Of a DNA stretch of 31,270 nt, positions 18,335 to 26,196 are shown one piece after another. Numbering within the stretch: the stretch's first letter is position 1; every line of letters begins with the position of its first letter. The DNA is taken from positions 1-31,270 of the IMG/VR virus record IMGVR_UViG_3300017714_000083; one strand, 5' to 3'. Under the pieces are notes generated by a model. The model did not search any database. It saw nothing but the letters and a program-made list of their open reading frames with translations, and was not told the DNA's origin. The position numbers were made by a program, and so were the translations under genes. The stretch comes from a virus.

Positions 18335-18342
18335 TATAAATA
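18335..18342 (+). promoter_or_regulatory. Late promoter box TATAAATA, four bases before ATG
   Basis: Exact T4 late consensus, directly after the stop of the 48-codon gene and four bases before the ATG at 18347. Confidence 0.65.
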
Positions 18343-18346
18343 ATGT

Positions 18347-18766
18347 ATGCATGCATTAAAAACTACACTATCAGTTCCAAGTGACGAAACAGTCTTAGAA
18401 GCCGAGTTTGGTTTATACATATATTCACATATGTCTAGAGATCAGTTATCAGCATTACTAGAATCACAAGGTGGTTATGTTGAACAAAACAAAATGCTTT
18501 TCTTTATCAGATTATTAGATGAAAAAGATAGAAAAAATGGTGAGTTTCAAATGAACACTTATCGTGTTATGAAAGATGAATCTTCAGCTACTGAAATGCT
18601 AAATACAATTCAACCTATCTTACAATCAATACCTGATTCTGGCGGTGGTACTGTAGAACATACAATTAGTGAAATGACATATGATGAGTTTGTAGAACTG
18701 CAAGCTAAAGTTGGAACTAAGTATTACTTTCCTGGTCTGGCTGATGAACTTGAGAAGTATGAGTAA
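18347..18766 (+). CDS. Unknown 139 aa protein under a late promoter
   Basis: No family recognised. The protein is a mixed alpha/beta chain, mildly acidic, with a strand-like N-terminus (LKTTLSVPSDETVLEAEFGL), a helix at about 34-42 and a KMLFFIRLLDEKDRK segment; it has no signal peptide or membrane span. The start is the ATG four bases after an exact TATAAATA box, the repeated layout seen before other late genes here. The last 50 bases overlap the end of the convergent oxygenase gene. It and its small neighbour are the only forward genes inside the reverse-strand island. Confidence 0.7.
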   Translation: MHALKTTLSVPSDETVLEAEFGLYIYSHMSRDQLSALLESQGGYVEQNKMLFFIRLLDEKDRKNGEFQMNTYRVMKDESSATEMLNTIQPILQSIPDSGGGTVEHTISEMTYDEFVELQAKVGTKYYFPGLADELEKYE

Positions 18767-19481
18767 TATCTTCAAATAATTTACCACCACCTTCCGTCCA
18801 TTTTACACCATTCTTAAAAGCTTCTGCCTTTACCTTTACAGTGTTTAATTCATTGTTAGATATTTTAAATGGACTATATCCTGTAGAATCATAACAACTA
18901 CACAGAAAATGCCATCTTTCTTTTTCAGTAGGATTTATAATTTGGTGAACATTATTTACTTGCATAATGTAAACACTGCCATCAGCAGGAAAATGTTTTT
19001 CATCTATCTTTGTACCATCTTCTAAAAATAAAGAGTGTGTACATTTTTTATTTGTAATTAAAGGTATGTGAATCCTACAAGCATATTCACCGCTTTTTGA
19101 ATCATTATGTATAGAACTCTTTCCACCAGGTTTAAGCACAGTATATCTTGCTCTTCTTGGAGTCATACCCATATCATCTAGTAAATCAATTACTCTTTCA
19201 GTTTCTCCTATACATAACTTAGTTTTCTTATCATAGTTATATTCAAAATTGATACCTTTTTTTATTGCCAATTCAAAATTAATTTTTCCTTCTTCCCATG
19301 CTTGTTTTCCTGATATCATTCCTCTAAGAGGGTCACCATTGTCTGACAAAATAGACAATCCACCAAATTGTGGTCCATAACCGTGGTCATCATATATTGC
19401 CTTATACATAGCTTTAGCAACTTCCAGCTGCTTTACCATTGCATCAACATTAACTGTAAAATCTAATTTAGCCCACCACAT
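18717..19481 (-). CDS. Asp/Asn beta-hydroxylase-like 2OG-Fe(II) oxygenase (254 aa)
   Basis: Residues 118-145 carry PGGKSSIHNDSKSGEYACRI, then HIPLITN. This is the double-stranded beta-helix core of the aspartyl/asparaginyl hydroxylase family, with the iron-binding HxD at H125 and D127. ADGSVYIMQVNNVHQIINPT puts the distal iron histidine at H179, and R189 (KERWHF) is the likely 2-oxoglutarate ligand. The family hydroxylates Asp, Asn or free substrates using O2 and 2-oxoglutarate. It is last in the seven-gene reverse unit and overlaps the preceding oxygenase gene by 14 bases. The N-terminal 100 residues are family-unlike and may bind substrate. Substrate unknown. Confidence 0.75.
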   Translation of the reverse strand: MWWAKLDFTVNVDAMVKQLEVAKAMYKAIYDDHGYGPQFGGLSILSDNGDPLRGMISGKQAWEEGKINFELAIKKGINFEYNYDKKTKLCIGETERVIDLLDDMGMTPRRARYTVLKPGGKSSIHNDSKSGEYACRIHIPLITNKKCTHSLFLEDGTKIDEKHFPADGSVYIMQVNNVHQIINPTEKERWHFLCSCYDSTGYSPFKISNNELNTVKVKAEAFKNGVKWTEGGGKLFEDITHTSQVHQPDQESNT

Positions 19482-20151
19482 ATTGACCCATATCTGATTT
19501 TAATTTAGCATTTACAACAATGTGAGTTCTAAATAAACCTGAAGAAAAATTATAGAATGAATGGAATTTATGACCAGTATTGCATAAGTAAACACTACCA
19601 TCAGCTTTTAAATAATATGGTCTATCTAAAAAATACATTATTGCCCACTTATTAGATACAATAGGTAGGTGTATTCGTAATGACTTTGGTTCATCAACAT
19701 GGTCTAAACAAAAATGTCTAGGATGTGTTTTTAATAATCTTGCTCTATACAAATGTAATTCAGGAAACTTTTCTTTACATAAATCAAAAAATGGCTGAAA
19801 CAATTTACCAGCATCGTTTAGTTTACTTCTATCATATTGCCAATCATCAAAATGTCCTTCACCAGTTTTTAAGTATTTTTCATAACCAACATCTTTATAA
19901 CTACTATACTTATCAGAACCTGAAGCTTGATTTACACCGTCAGAATAAGGATTATCTTCATCAAAATACTGCAAGGCTAAACCTTCATAAGTTTCTTGAT
20001 TATCTTTTTTATAAAAAGGAAATTTAGCTTCTACTTCTTTTAGAATTTCTTGATACATTTGAATATCAAGGCCAGCTTTAATCTTTATAATATCAAAATT
20101 AGCTGTAGTTTCTAATAATTCAGCGGCTTTATTAAAATCGCCTGTTTGCAT
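19468..20151 (-). CDS. Asp/Asn beta-hydroxylase-like 2OG-Fe(II) oxygenase (227 aa)
   Basis: The catalytic core is at residues 143-213: HPRHFCLDHVDEPKSLRIHL with HxD at H151 and D153, then PIVSNKWAIMYFL, LKADGSVYLCNTGHKFHSF with a distal histidine at H194 or H197, and LFRTHIVV with R208 as the likely 2-oxoglutarate ligand. The order HxD, RIHxP, ADGSVY, distal His matches its downstream neighbour, so the two are probably paralogues that have diverged. The N-terminal 100 residues hold a Tyr/Asp-rich stretch. GAGGAG sits just upstream of the ATG, although only three bases away. Gap to the SDR gene is 7 bases. Substrate unknown. Confidence 0.75.
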   Translation of the reverse strand: MQTGDFNKAAELLETTANFDIIKIKAGLDIQMYQEILKEVEAKFPFYKKDNQETYEGLALQYFDEDNPYSDGVNQASGSDKYSSYKDVGYEKYLKTGEGHFDDWQYDRSKLNDAGKLFQPFFDLCKEKFPELHLYRARLLKTHPRHFCLDHVDEPKSLRIHLPIVSNKWAIMYFLDRPYYLKADGSVYLCNTGHKFHSFYNFSSGLFRTHIVVNAKLKSDMGQYVVG

Positions 20152-20158
20152 ACACTCC

Positions 20159-20890
20159 TCATTGTGTTGTTGGTTTACCAGGAAATGTTTGTTTATTAAA
20201 CATTCCTATTACAATATCATCTATATTTATGTAATCTGGAAGTGTCATTATGAATTCTGATATAATTGGTAAATCTTCTTTAGCAATAGGAAAGAAAGCA
20301 TGGAATGGTGTTCTACCTTTATGATAATTCTCTTTGAGATAGTACTCTAAAGTATTTTCTTCTACTATACCTTTATTGATTTGAGTTTTTCTTAAAATAT
20401 CAGCATCTACAGCATCAGTTTTTACAACACCCGGTATTAAATTACATACATGTACTGGTCTATGTTTAGACATATTTACATTATTGACAAACTCATATAA
20501 AGCTTTTTTACTTGAATAGTAATAAGAACGTTCTCTACTCATATCTTGCCAGCCATACATTCTAATACCGTAAGATATTACATTAAATATATGAGTATAT
20601 GGTAGCATCTTATCATAAAATCCTTCAAAGATTTCACCTGCAGATACAGTATTTAAGTGGTATGTCTCATCAAATGTTTCTCTAAATCCACCAGCATTAT
20701 TAATCACTACATGAGGATTATGTTTTTTAATTAATTCAGCTCTAAATTCTTTGTCAGTTATATCGCCTGGGTCAGTAATCCATTCTTTCTCGGTTCTTGC
20801 AGTTGTAATAAGTTCAAACTTATCTTTGTAATGGTCTACAAAAGCTGCACCTATACCAGATGAAGCACCTGTAATTAACATCTTTTTCAT
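20159..20890 (-). CDS. Short-chain dehydrogenase/reductase (243 aa)
   Basis: Classical SDR features are visible: TGASSGIG at residues 7-14 (NAD(P)-binding), NNAG at 64-67, catalytic Ser in NVIS (S106), YxxxK within YYYSSKK (Tyr124 or 125 with Lys128 or 129), and the PGVVKT segment at about 154-159. Length is normal for the family. Such enzymes reduce or oxidise carbonyl/hydroxyl groups, including on nucleotide sugars. The ATG overlaps the PP-loop gene stop as ATGA. In this setting a sugar or small-metabolite precursor is the likely substrate (inference). Confidence 0.9.
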   Translation of the reverse strand: MKKMLITGASSGIGAAFVDHYKDKFELITTARTEKEWITDPGDITDKEFRAELIKKHNPHVVINNAGGFRETFDETYHLNTVSAGEIFEGFYDKMLPYTHIFNVISYGIRMYGWQDMSRERSYYYSSKKALYEFVNNVNMSKHRPVHVCNLIPGVVKTDAVDADILRKTQINKGIVEENTLEYYLKENYHKGRTPFHAFFPIAKEDLPIISEFIMTLPDYINIDDIVIGMFNKQTFPGKPTTQ

Positions 20891-21855
20891 TTATCGCCTT
20901 CCAGTTGTTTTATTAATTCATTATATTCAATTTTTACTTCTTGAGAATAGTCGCCATACTCACTTTGTAATGTAGGTCTTAATTGATTATCCATTTTAGC
21001 TAATTGTTCAAATCCATCGTACTTTCTCTTTTGTAGTATTCCAGGAAAGTGTTTTGAATATATTTCTTTTTTAGTACTAGTGTTAGATAATTTACCAGGC
21101 CAATTATTCATTGCTAATTGCTTTGTCATTTCTTCATCAAGGAAAGCATACATAAGTTCTGGTGTATATTGGAAAAATCCTGGTATTGCTTTAATGTTTT
21201 GTTTTTGTGCAAATCGATACCAACTATTAATTTTTTCTCTTTCATAAAAATACCAAGGTGCTGGTTCATAATCATCTTTAGTATTTCGCATAATTTTACC
21301 GTCCACTAAATCATAGTATTGTTTTAAATTTCCATGTGCAATATAACATTCACCCATTCCCATGACTGGTATACCTTCACTTAGTCTCTCCATAAGCAGC
21401 ATGTGGGGCAGAATTCTTGGTGAAATAGACTGTGATAGTGACCCATATTTAAGACCTTCTTCATGCAACCACTGTAATATTGGTACTTCATGAAGTACAT
21501 AATCTAAATTATTTGTTTCACAAAATACTATTGCATGAGATATATCATGTAAATTCAAATGTGGGTCATAAGTCATAATATTAATATTGACTCTTATATC
21601 TTGGTCTATGAAAGAACGAAGCATTACTTCAGATTCTGAACCACCACTAAACATAAGTTCAATAGAAGTACCCACACCATAAGCATACTCATCAATTAAT
21701 CTTGCAGCTCTATAACACTCTTGTTTAAAATCCAAAGGATTATCAACAACACCAAATTCAACAGTATATCTGTCTTGAGGTTTTTGTCTTTGTGTAAACC
21801 ATTTCTTATTATATCCCCACTTAAAATGATTATTGTGTGTGTAAAAATGTTCCAT
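20887..21855 (-). CDS. PP-loop ATP pyrophosphatase, asparagine-synthase-like (322 aa)
   Basis: Residues 66-80 (IELMFSGGSESEVML) are a PP-loop, the ATP-binding loop of N-type ATP pyrophosphatases such as asparagine synthase, normally SGGxDS. Here the Asp is Glu (SGGSES). INIMTYDPHLNLHDI (about 92-106) and the alternating strand/helix pattern fit the Rossmann-like fold. There is no N-terminal Cys glutaminase domain, so it is not a full asparagine synthase. A ligase, amidating or sugar-amidotransferase role with ammonia or amine from elsewhere is possible. The ATG follows the sulfotransferase-like gene stop without a gap. Reaction unknown. Confidence 0.65.
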   Translation of the reverse strand: MEHFYTHNNHFKWGYNKKWFTQRQKPQDRYTVEFGVVDNPLDFKQECYRAARLIDEYAYGVGTSIELMFSGGSESEVMLRSFIDQDIRVNINIMTYDPHLNLHDISHAIVFCETNNLDYVLHEVPILQWLHEEGLKYGSLSQSISPRILPHMLLMERLSEGIPVMGMGECYIAHGNLKQYYDLVDGKIMRNTKDDYEPAPWYFYEREKINSWYRFAQKQNIKAIPGFFQYTPELMYAFLDEEMTKQLAMNNWPGKLSNTSTKKEIYSKHFPGILQKRKYDGFEQLAKMDNQLRPTLQSEYGDYSQEVKIEYNELIKQLEGDK

Positions 21856-22866
21856 CTAAATATTATACTCCAAAAATGGTGTACCTATATTATACTCTAA
21901 ATAAGGTTTACCATCTCTTAATTTTGAATCATCCATTCTCAAAGAGTCACCATCTAAAGTCATCAATCCATTTGAACCAGCAACTAGTTGTTTGAGTCTT
22001 TTTTCAGCTTTATCTGTAGCTTTATCTAAGTTTATTAAAGCTTGATTGGTAAACTCTTTTTTATTGCTAAACATTTTTGGTGATTGTGTCCAAAAATCAT
22101 TTGGTTTATATGGACAGTTTGTATTTAAAAACTCAGCATGATTGTCTGGTATTTCTTGAATTTCTTTCATCTCTATTATAGAACAAGAGATTTCTTTTGT
22201 AAATATAGAATTTATCATACCATAAGATTGGTCCATTATTGCAGTTGCGGTATAAGGATTTACAAAACTCTTTGCATCTTTCGCCCCACCATATTTCCAA
22301 GTATCGGTATTCATAATATCTTCATCATCATAGAAATGAAACTTGTCTCTAGTTGCACCAAATAAAAGACTTGAAAATGCATCTTTCCAATCTTCTCTAT
22401 ACAAAAATATCCAATGGTAGTGATGCAATAATTCTTTACAAAACTCTTCATCAATTTTATGTAATACACAAAAATCTATTGGAAAAATTTTTAAATGTAG
22501 ATTATCTAACCCATGCTTTTTCAGTTTTTCTATTCTTGGTCTTAAATATTCTAAAGCTTCATCAGTTGTTAAATTAAATCCTGAATATTTTTTATTGCTT
22601 TTATTACTAAGAGCAGAAAACAAATAACCAGTATAAGCTGATTCCTGACTAAAATCTTTTACTCTTGGTATAGGTTCCCATTGATATTCATATATACCTC
22701 TGGAAAGTCTCATGAATTCTTCTAAAAAGCCCTGAGGTTCTGAACTATTAATAACTGCATGTCTGTATAATTGTCTATTTATGAATGATGTACCACACCG
22801 ACCATTACCTGTGACTGCAATAGGTTTACCATTTGCCAATGATATAATATCCTCAGTCTTTTTCAA
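21856..22866 (-). CDS. Sulfotransferase-like protein (336 aa)
   Basis: GNGRCGTSFINRQL at residues 20-33 matches the 5'-phosphosulfate-binding P-loop of PAPS-dependent sulfotransferases. IFLYREDWKDAFSSLLFG at 153-170 fits the 3'-phosphate-binding block with R157 and S165 or S166. The middle also contains LHLKIFPID, a usual sulfotransferase strand. The best start is a TTG that overlaps the preceding gene by 14 bases; no suitable ATG lies before the P-loop. The C-terminus ends in a short duplication (KPYLEYNI then TPFLEYNI). The family transfers sulfate to hydroxyls of sugars, lipids or tyrosines; acceptor not known. A kinase-type P-loop is the main alternative. Confidence 0.65.
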   Translation of the reverse strand: MKKTEDIISLANGKPIAVTGNGRCGTSFINRQLYRHAVINSSEPQGFLEEFMRLSRGIYEYQWEPIPRVKDFSQESAYTGYLFSALSNKSNKKYSGFNLTTDEALEYLRPRIEKLKKHGLDNLHLKIFPIDFCVLHKIDEEFCKELLHHYHWIFLYREDWKDAFSSLLFGATRDKFHFYDDEDIMNTDTWKYGGAKDAKSFVNPYTATAIMDQSYGMINSIFTKEISCSIIEMKEIQEIPDNHAEFLNTNCPYKPNDFWTQSPKMFSNKKEFTNQALINLDKATDKAEKRLKQLVAGSNGLMTLDGDSLRMDDSKLRDGKPYLEYNIGTPFLEYNI

Positions 22867-23461
22867 ACCAATTTCCTGTGTAAGTGTAGCTTTTAATTAC
22901 CATATCAACTGGCCATTTACGATTACCAGTTATAATTTTAAATCCTGTCCAAGACGTATCTGTATTTGCTTTTACTACTTCTTCTACTTGTGTAAACCAT
23001 CGATTATCACCAGCTCTTTGTAATAGTTTCTTTTTAGCTTTTTGTATTCTTGTTTTTGCTGTGACTGCATCAAGAGTAGTTTCTGCATCTGAAAAAGTAA
23101 ATCCCTGTGTGATACCATTATCTAACATCCACTTGAAATGAACTTTCCACATATCTTCTACAATAGCAAATATGCCCATGCCAACTGAATAATCAGATAC
23201 AAAAATTGTAGTTGTACATCTTGGAATAAGTTTCCATTTGTATACACCACACATACTAGTTAATTTTCCATCATCAATATATCCCCATAGAAAATATGGT
23301 TCATTTGGATCAAAGTATTTGTTTAAATATTCGTCACTCCAAATATTATCAAAATCTATAGATTCTTTTGACATACCACTATGGGTATCTCTAAGTTTTA
23401 GTAATTCTTTTACTGGTTCTTTCCAGCTATCATCTAATATTTTAACTTTTTCCAAACTCAT
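22853..23461 (-). CDS. GNAT-like acyltransferase paralogue (202 aa)
   Basis: The layout is that of a GNAT-type N-acyltransferase: strands at about 56-90, a middle helix (GIFAIVEDMWKVHFKWMLDNG, 96-116), then FTFSD. The exact acetyl-CoA loop is not clear. The C-terminal segment at 176-190 (IITGNRKWPVDMVIK) matches that of the next protein upstream (VITGYRKHPIDLAIK), as does the preceding E-V-ANT region, so the two are paralogues. Its ATG overlaps the preceding gene by 20 bases. Acyl donor and acceptor are unknown; assignment is moderate. Confidence 0.55.
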   Translation of the reverse strand: MSLEKVKILDDSWKEPVKELLKLRDTHSGMSKESIDFDNIWSDEYLNKYFDPNEPYFLWGYIDDGKLTSMCGVYKWKLIPRCTTTIFVSDYSVGMGIFAIVEDMWKVHFKWMLDNGITQGFTFSDAETTLDAVTAKTRIQKAKKKLLQRAGDNRWFTQVEEVVKANTDTSWTGFKIITGNRKWPVDMVIKSYTYTGNWFEKD

Positions 23462-24131
23462 TATCTAAATCCTGCAATGGTACATAATCTACTTTTAAAT
23501 ACTCTTTAAATGTTTCATGTCTTAGATGTGGCTTTATTCTTGCTGACTTAATTGCCAAATCTATTGGATGTTTCCTATAACCAGTAATAACTTTTTCATA
23601 ATCAAACTTAGGTTCAGTGTTTGCTGGTATTACATTCTCAATAAAGACATTATACCTTTTAAAGGTATCACTATAGTTATACCAAAGTTGTTCTCTTTTA
23701 TTCCATCCTTTTGTGGAAGTGACCCAATAAAACTGAGTATACCCATATTTTTCTGCATCTGATACAGCCATATCTAATAACTTAGCAGTATATTCAGCAA
23801 CAGTTTTATAACTCTTCAGTGATGGACAAGAAATCATATTACCCACATACCAAGATGGCATTCTAGTTGTTGAGAATTTTTGTGTGAGTATTACCATTAA
23901 TTCTTCATCATGGAATACACCGAAAGCCCTGCCCTTGTTAACCTCATTAGGGAGGCCATCAGTCCATTGAAAATTCATATGTTCATCTATGAATAGGTCA
24001 TATTGTTCTTGAACATTTTCATTGCTTCTGGATTGAACTGGTGATTTAGACAATTGAATATATCTACGCATCATTAGGTCGTAGACTTGGTCTTTGTCTT
24101 CAATAGAAAGTTGACGCATTATTGTTCCCAT
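23442..24131 (-). CDS. GNAT-like acyltransferase paralogue, first gene of seven-gene unit (229 aa)
   Basis: IRQL/MRQLSIEDKDQVYDLM at the N-terminus is a common GNAT opening, and VAEYTAKLLDMAVSDAEKYG (111-130) fits the acetyl-CoA-binding helix and following helix, then the strand FYWVTST. The C-terminal VITGYRKHPIDLAIK (181-195) is shared with the downstream paralogue. Two starts are possible: the ATG at 24131, or ATG at 24119 with GGGA six bases upstream; the later one gives an opening more like other GNATs. A reverse-strand TATAAATA box lies 10 bases before the first ATG, so this gene heads the unit. Confidence 0.6.
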   Translation of the reverse strand: MGTIMRQLSIEDKDQVYDLMMRRYIQLSKSPVQSRSNENVQEQYDLFIDEHMNFQWTDGLPNEVNKGRAFGVFHDEELMVILTQKFSTTRMPSWYVGNMISCPSLKSYKTVAEYTAKLLDMAVSDAEKYGYTQFYWVTSTKGWNKREQLWYNYSDTFKRYNVFIENVIPANTEPKFDYEKVITGYRKHPIDLAIKSARIKPHLRHETFKEYLKVDYVPLQDLDNEFGKS

Positions 24132-24141
24132 AATAAAAATA

Positions 24142-24149
24142 TATTTATA
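24142..24149 (-). promoter_or_regulatory. Reverse-strand late promoter box TATAAATA
   Basis: Exact consensus on the reverse strand, upstream of the seven-gene unit and back to back with the forward box at 24154, separated by four bases. The two form a divergent late promoter pair. Confidence 0.65.
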
Positions 24150-24153
24150 GCGG

Positions 24154-24161
24154 AATAAATA
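24154..24161 (+). promoter_or_regulatory. Late promoter box AATAAATA, four bases before the desaturase ATG
   Basis: Same four-base gap to ATG as other forward genes; no Shine-Dalgarno sequence at usable spacing. Divergent from the reverse box at 24142. Confidence 0.6.
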
Positions 24162-24165
24162 ATTT

Positions 24166-24975
24166 ATGATAAACTTAATTAAACAATATATGCGTCCGAG
24201 GTCTGAATGGTTTCCATATCAGCATCTCATTCTTTTAGCCGGAGTTATTTATGCCATAACTTTACCAGTTGCAACTGGTTGGTGGGTAGCAGCATTTGCT
24301 ATGTGGTTTGCAATAATAGCTTTGGGAATTAATTTTACATATCATAGACTATTGTCTCATAGGTCTTTTAAGACTTATAAGATAGTCGAGTATGCTTTTT
24401 CCTTACTTGGCATACTCGCAAATACCGGTTCGCCATTAGCGTGGGTGATGATGCATAGACAGCACCACCATTATACAGATAAAGGCTATGATCCACATAG
24501 TCCTCACGAACATGGATTTAAAATCTTGTTTTCGTTCTATGATGATAAATTGTTTAGAGACAAACCAAGTGCAGCTTTAATGTATGGTCGTCATATGATT
24601 AGAGATAAAGTGCAGGTTGTTTTTCACGATTGGTATCATCTTATTATTCTGTCTTACTATGCTTTGCTTTTCGCTTTTGGCGGACTTAATGCATTATTAT
24701 TCTTAGGTGTTGTGCCAGGATTCATGAGTGTATTTAGTACTAATATGAGTAATTATTGGAATCATATGAGTGGATATAGAACTTATGATACTGGAGAAGA
24801 TAGCAAAAATACACCTTGGATGCTACCAATAGCATTAGGAGAAAATTGGCATAACAACCATCACCATAGACCAGGTAATGCATTTCCTGGAGAAAAATGG
24901 TGGGAGGTAGACCCAGTAAAACCATTTATAATGTTATTGAGGAAAAATGAAAACAAAAATACACAAAAAATTTAA
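24166..24975 (+). CDS. Fatty acid (acyl-lipid/acyl-CoA) desaturase
   Basis: All three histidine boxes of the membrane di-iron delta-9-type desaturase family are present: HRLLSH at residues 60-65, HRQHH at 97-101 and HNNHH at 229-233, with the extra NH at 199-200. Hydrophobic stretches at about 20-55, 74-95 and 158-190 give the expected membrane spans. Length, 269 residues, is normal for the short bacterial and cyanobacterial form. The enzyme introduces a double bond in acyl chains of membrane lipids using O2 and an electron donor from the host. It is a probable auxiliary metabolic gene, here driven by a late box, which would remodel host membrane fluidity or lyso-state late in infection (inference). 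It overlaps the next gene by 29 bases. Confidence 0.92.
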   Translation: MINLIKQYMRPRSEWFPYQHLILLAGVIYAITLPVATGWWVAAFAMWFAIIALGINFTYHRLLSHRSFKTYKIVEYAFSLLGILANTGSPLAWVMMHRQHHHYTDKGYDPHSPHEHGFKILFSFYDDKLFRDKPSAALMYGRHMIRDKVQVVFHDWYHLIILSYYALLFAFGGLNALLFLGVVPGFMSVFSTNMSNYWNHMSGYRTYDTGEDSKNTPWMLPIALGENWHNNHHHRPGNAFPGEKWWEVDPVKPFIMLLRKNENKNTQKI

Positions 24976-25963
24976 TGAATTTTTAGATGAAGCTTCTAAA
25001 CCAGAATTTACTTGGTTAGACTTAGCTGATTCTAAGAGAAAAGGTCGTTTACCTATTATTATTCAAAAAATTAAAGATGGAAAAGAGTTTTTAACTACAA
25101 AAGGTCTAATTGTTTTAGATAAAAAAATAGAAGTAAATGGTGTAGAGCATGGTGTACAATCTATGCAACAAACTCTAGAACAACCTATCAGAAACCAAGG
25201 TGCGGTGAAATTCTTTTACAAAGGTGAACCTATGTATATGGGTAAAGAGAAAGACTTTTACAAATCTCCAGACTTAGGTGGCGTTCCCAAGGGCAAATCT
25301 ACTGCAAAAGAAAATATGGCTTTAACTGCATTTCATAATTTGTTTCATGCTGCTATGGATAAAGATGGAACACCTTATCTAAATATTAAAGTTGGTAAAA
25401 GAATAGTAAAAGCATCAGACATTATTTCACAACCACCTTATCGTGGTGATAAAGTGCCTAAGTCAGACTTTTGTCTTTTAGGTGTAGACGGTAGAACTCA
25501 AGTTGGATTTATATCACATAAAGACGGAACTGGACCAAAAAATTTTATGCAGTATGGTGGAATTTCAAAAGACCCAAAATTAAAGAAAAATAAAAAAGCT
25601 CAAGACTTTATAGATGCTGTAAAAGATGAAAGACCTGATGGATTACGAAGTGGAGATGCATTTAAAAGAACCGTAAAAGACCCAACTGTAAAAAAGAATA
25701 CTGTGTATGGACCAGAAGCAGGTAAAAAACCTTCACCATATAATGTAGATGAATTTCATCAAGGTCCAATGACTTTAAAGAAAAAAGGTGATACATACGA
25801 AATAGTTTCAAATCATAAAATTATTAATCCACAAATTCCTGGTGGTGAATATGAACCTACTTATGTAGCAGGTTTTAGAAATAACAGAAATAGTGCTGGA
25901 ATTAAAAATTCAAGAGTTGCTGTATATCCTAAAGCGTTTTCGCCAAAGGCTAAACCGGTTTAA
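24947..25963 (+). CDS. Unknown phage protein with possible PD-(D/E)xK-like motif (338 aa)
   Basis: The N-terminus (HKKFNEFLDEASKPEFTWLD) begins like many marine T4-like phage proteins of unknown function. The central block PPYRGDKVPKSDFCLLGVDG, then RTQVGFISHKDG (164-194), has a PxxD followed by a strand and IS-x-K, which is reminiscent of the PD-(D/E)xK nuclease core, although the expected acidic residue before xK is Ser. The following FMQYGGISKD fits a conserved loop. The C-terminal part is Lys/Pro-rich. The ATG lies within the end of the desaturase gene (29-base overlap). Nuclease function is a guess; no search was possible. Confidence 0.6.
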   Translation: MKTKIHKKFNEFLDEASKPEFTWLDLADSKRKGRLPIIIQKIKDGKEFLTTKGLIVLDKKIEVNGVEHGVQSMQQTLEQPIRNQGAVKFFYKGEPMYMGKEKDFYKSPDLGGVPKGKSTAKENMALTAFHNLFHAAMDKDGTPYLNIKVGKRIVKASDIISQPPYRGDKVPKSDFCLLGVDGRTQVGFISHKDGTGPKNFMQYGGISKDPKLKKNKKAQDFIDAVKDERPDGLRSGDAFKRTVKDPTVKKNTVYGPEAGKKPSPYNVDEFHQGPMTLKKKGDTYEIVSNHKIINPQIPGGEYEPTYVAGFRNNRNSAGIKNSRVAVYPKAFSPKAKPV

Positions 25964-26166
25964 TAATTTGAATTGTCCCCTTTGAGGAAATTATTGAAGT
26001 TTTGAAAGTCAATTTTGGATGAAAAAGTTAGTTGAAAAACTAAAGCCCCTTGGTCCGAAATATCCAAAAATTTAAAAAATACTATATTGAAATTGTCAAA
26101 TATGGGGAATAAATCTTTTGGGTGTGTGTTGTGAAAAGCGAATTCTGAAGTGATAGTGTTAGACAT
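25960..26166 (-). CDS. Small 68 aa protein with its own sigma70-type promoter
   Basis: This short reverse gene has the best expression signals in the window: AGGAG eight bases before the ATG and an extended -10 promoter further up. The protein (start MSNTITSEFAFHNTHPKDLF) is rich in Phe, Asn and Asp, with a hydrophobic centre (NIVFFKFLDISDQGALVFQL) that is probably a beta-strand pair rather than a membrane span. Its stop overlaps the stop of the convergent gene. The promoter type indicates early expression by host RNA polymerase, unlike its late neighbours, which fits small host-modifying phage proteins. Family unknown. Confidence 0.7.
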   Translation of the reverse strand: MSNTITSEFAFHNTHPKDLFPIFDNFNIVFFKFLDISDQGALVFQLTFSSKIDFQNFNNFLKGDNSNY

Positions 26167-26174
26167 ATAGTTTG

Positions 26175-26179
26175 CTCCT
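26175..26179 (-). promoter_or_regulatory. Ribosome binding site AGGAG for the 68 aa gene
   Basis: AGGAG on the reverse strand, eight bases from the ATG at 26166. It is unusual in this window, where most starts lack a Shine-Dalgarno sequence. Confidence 0.75.
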
Positions 26180-26196
26180 GTTTAATTTATGATGTT

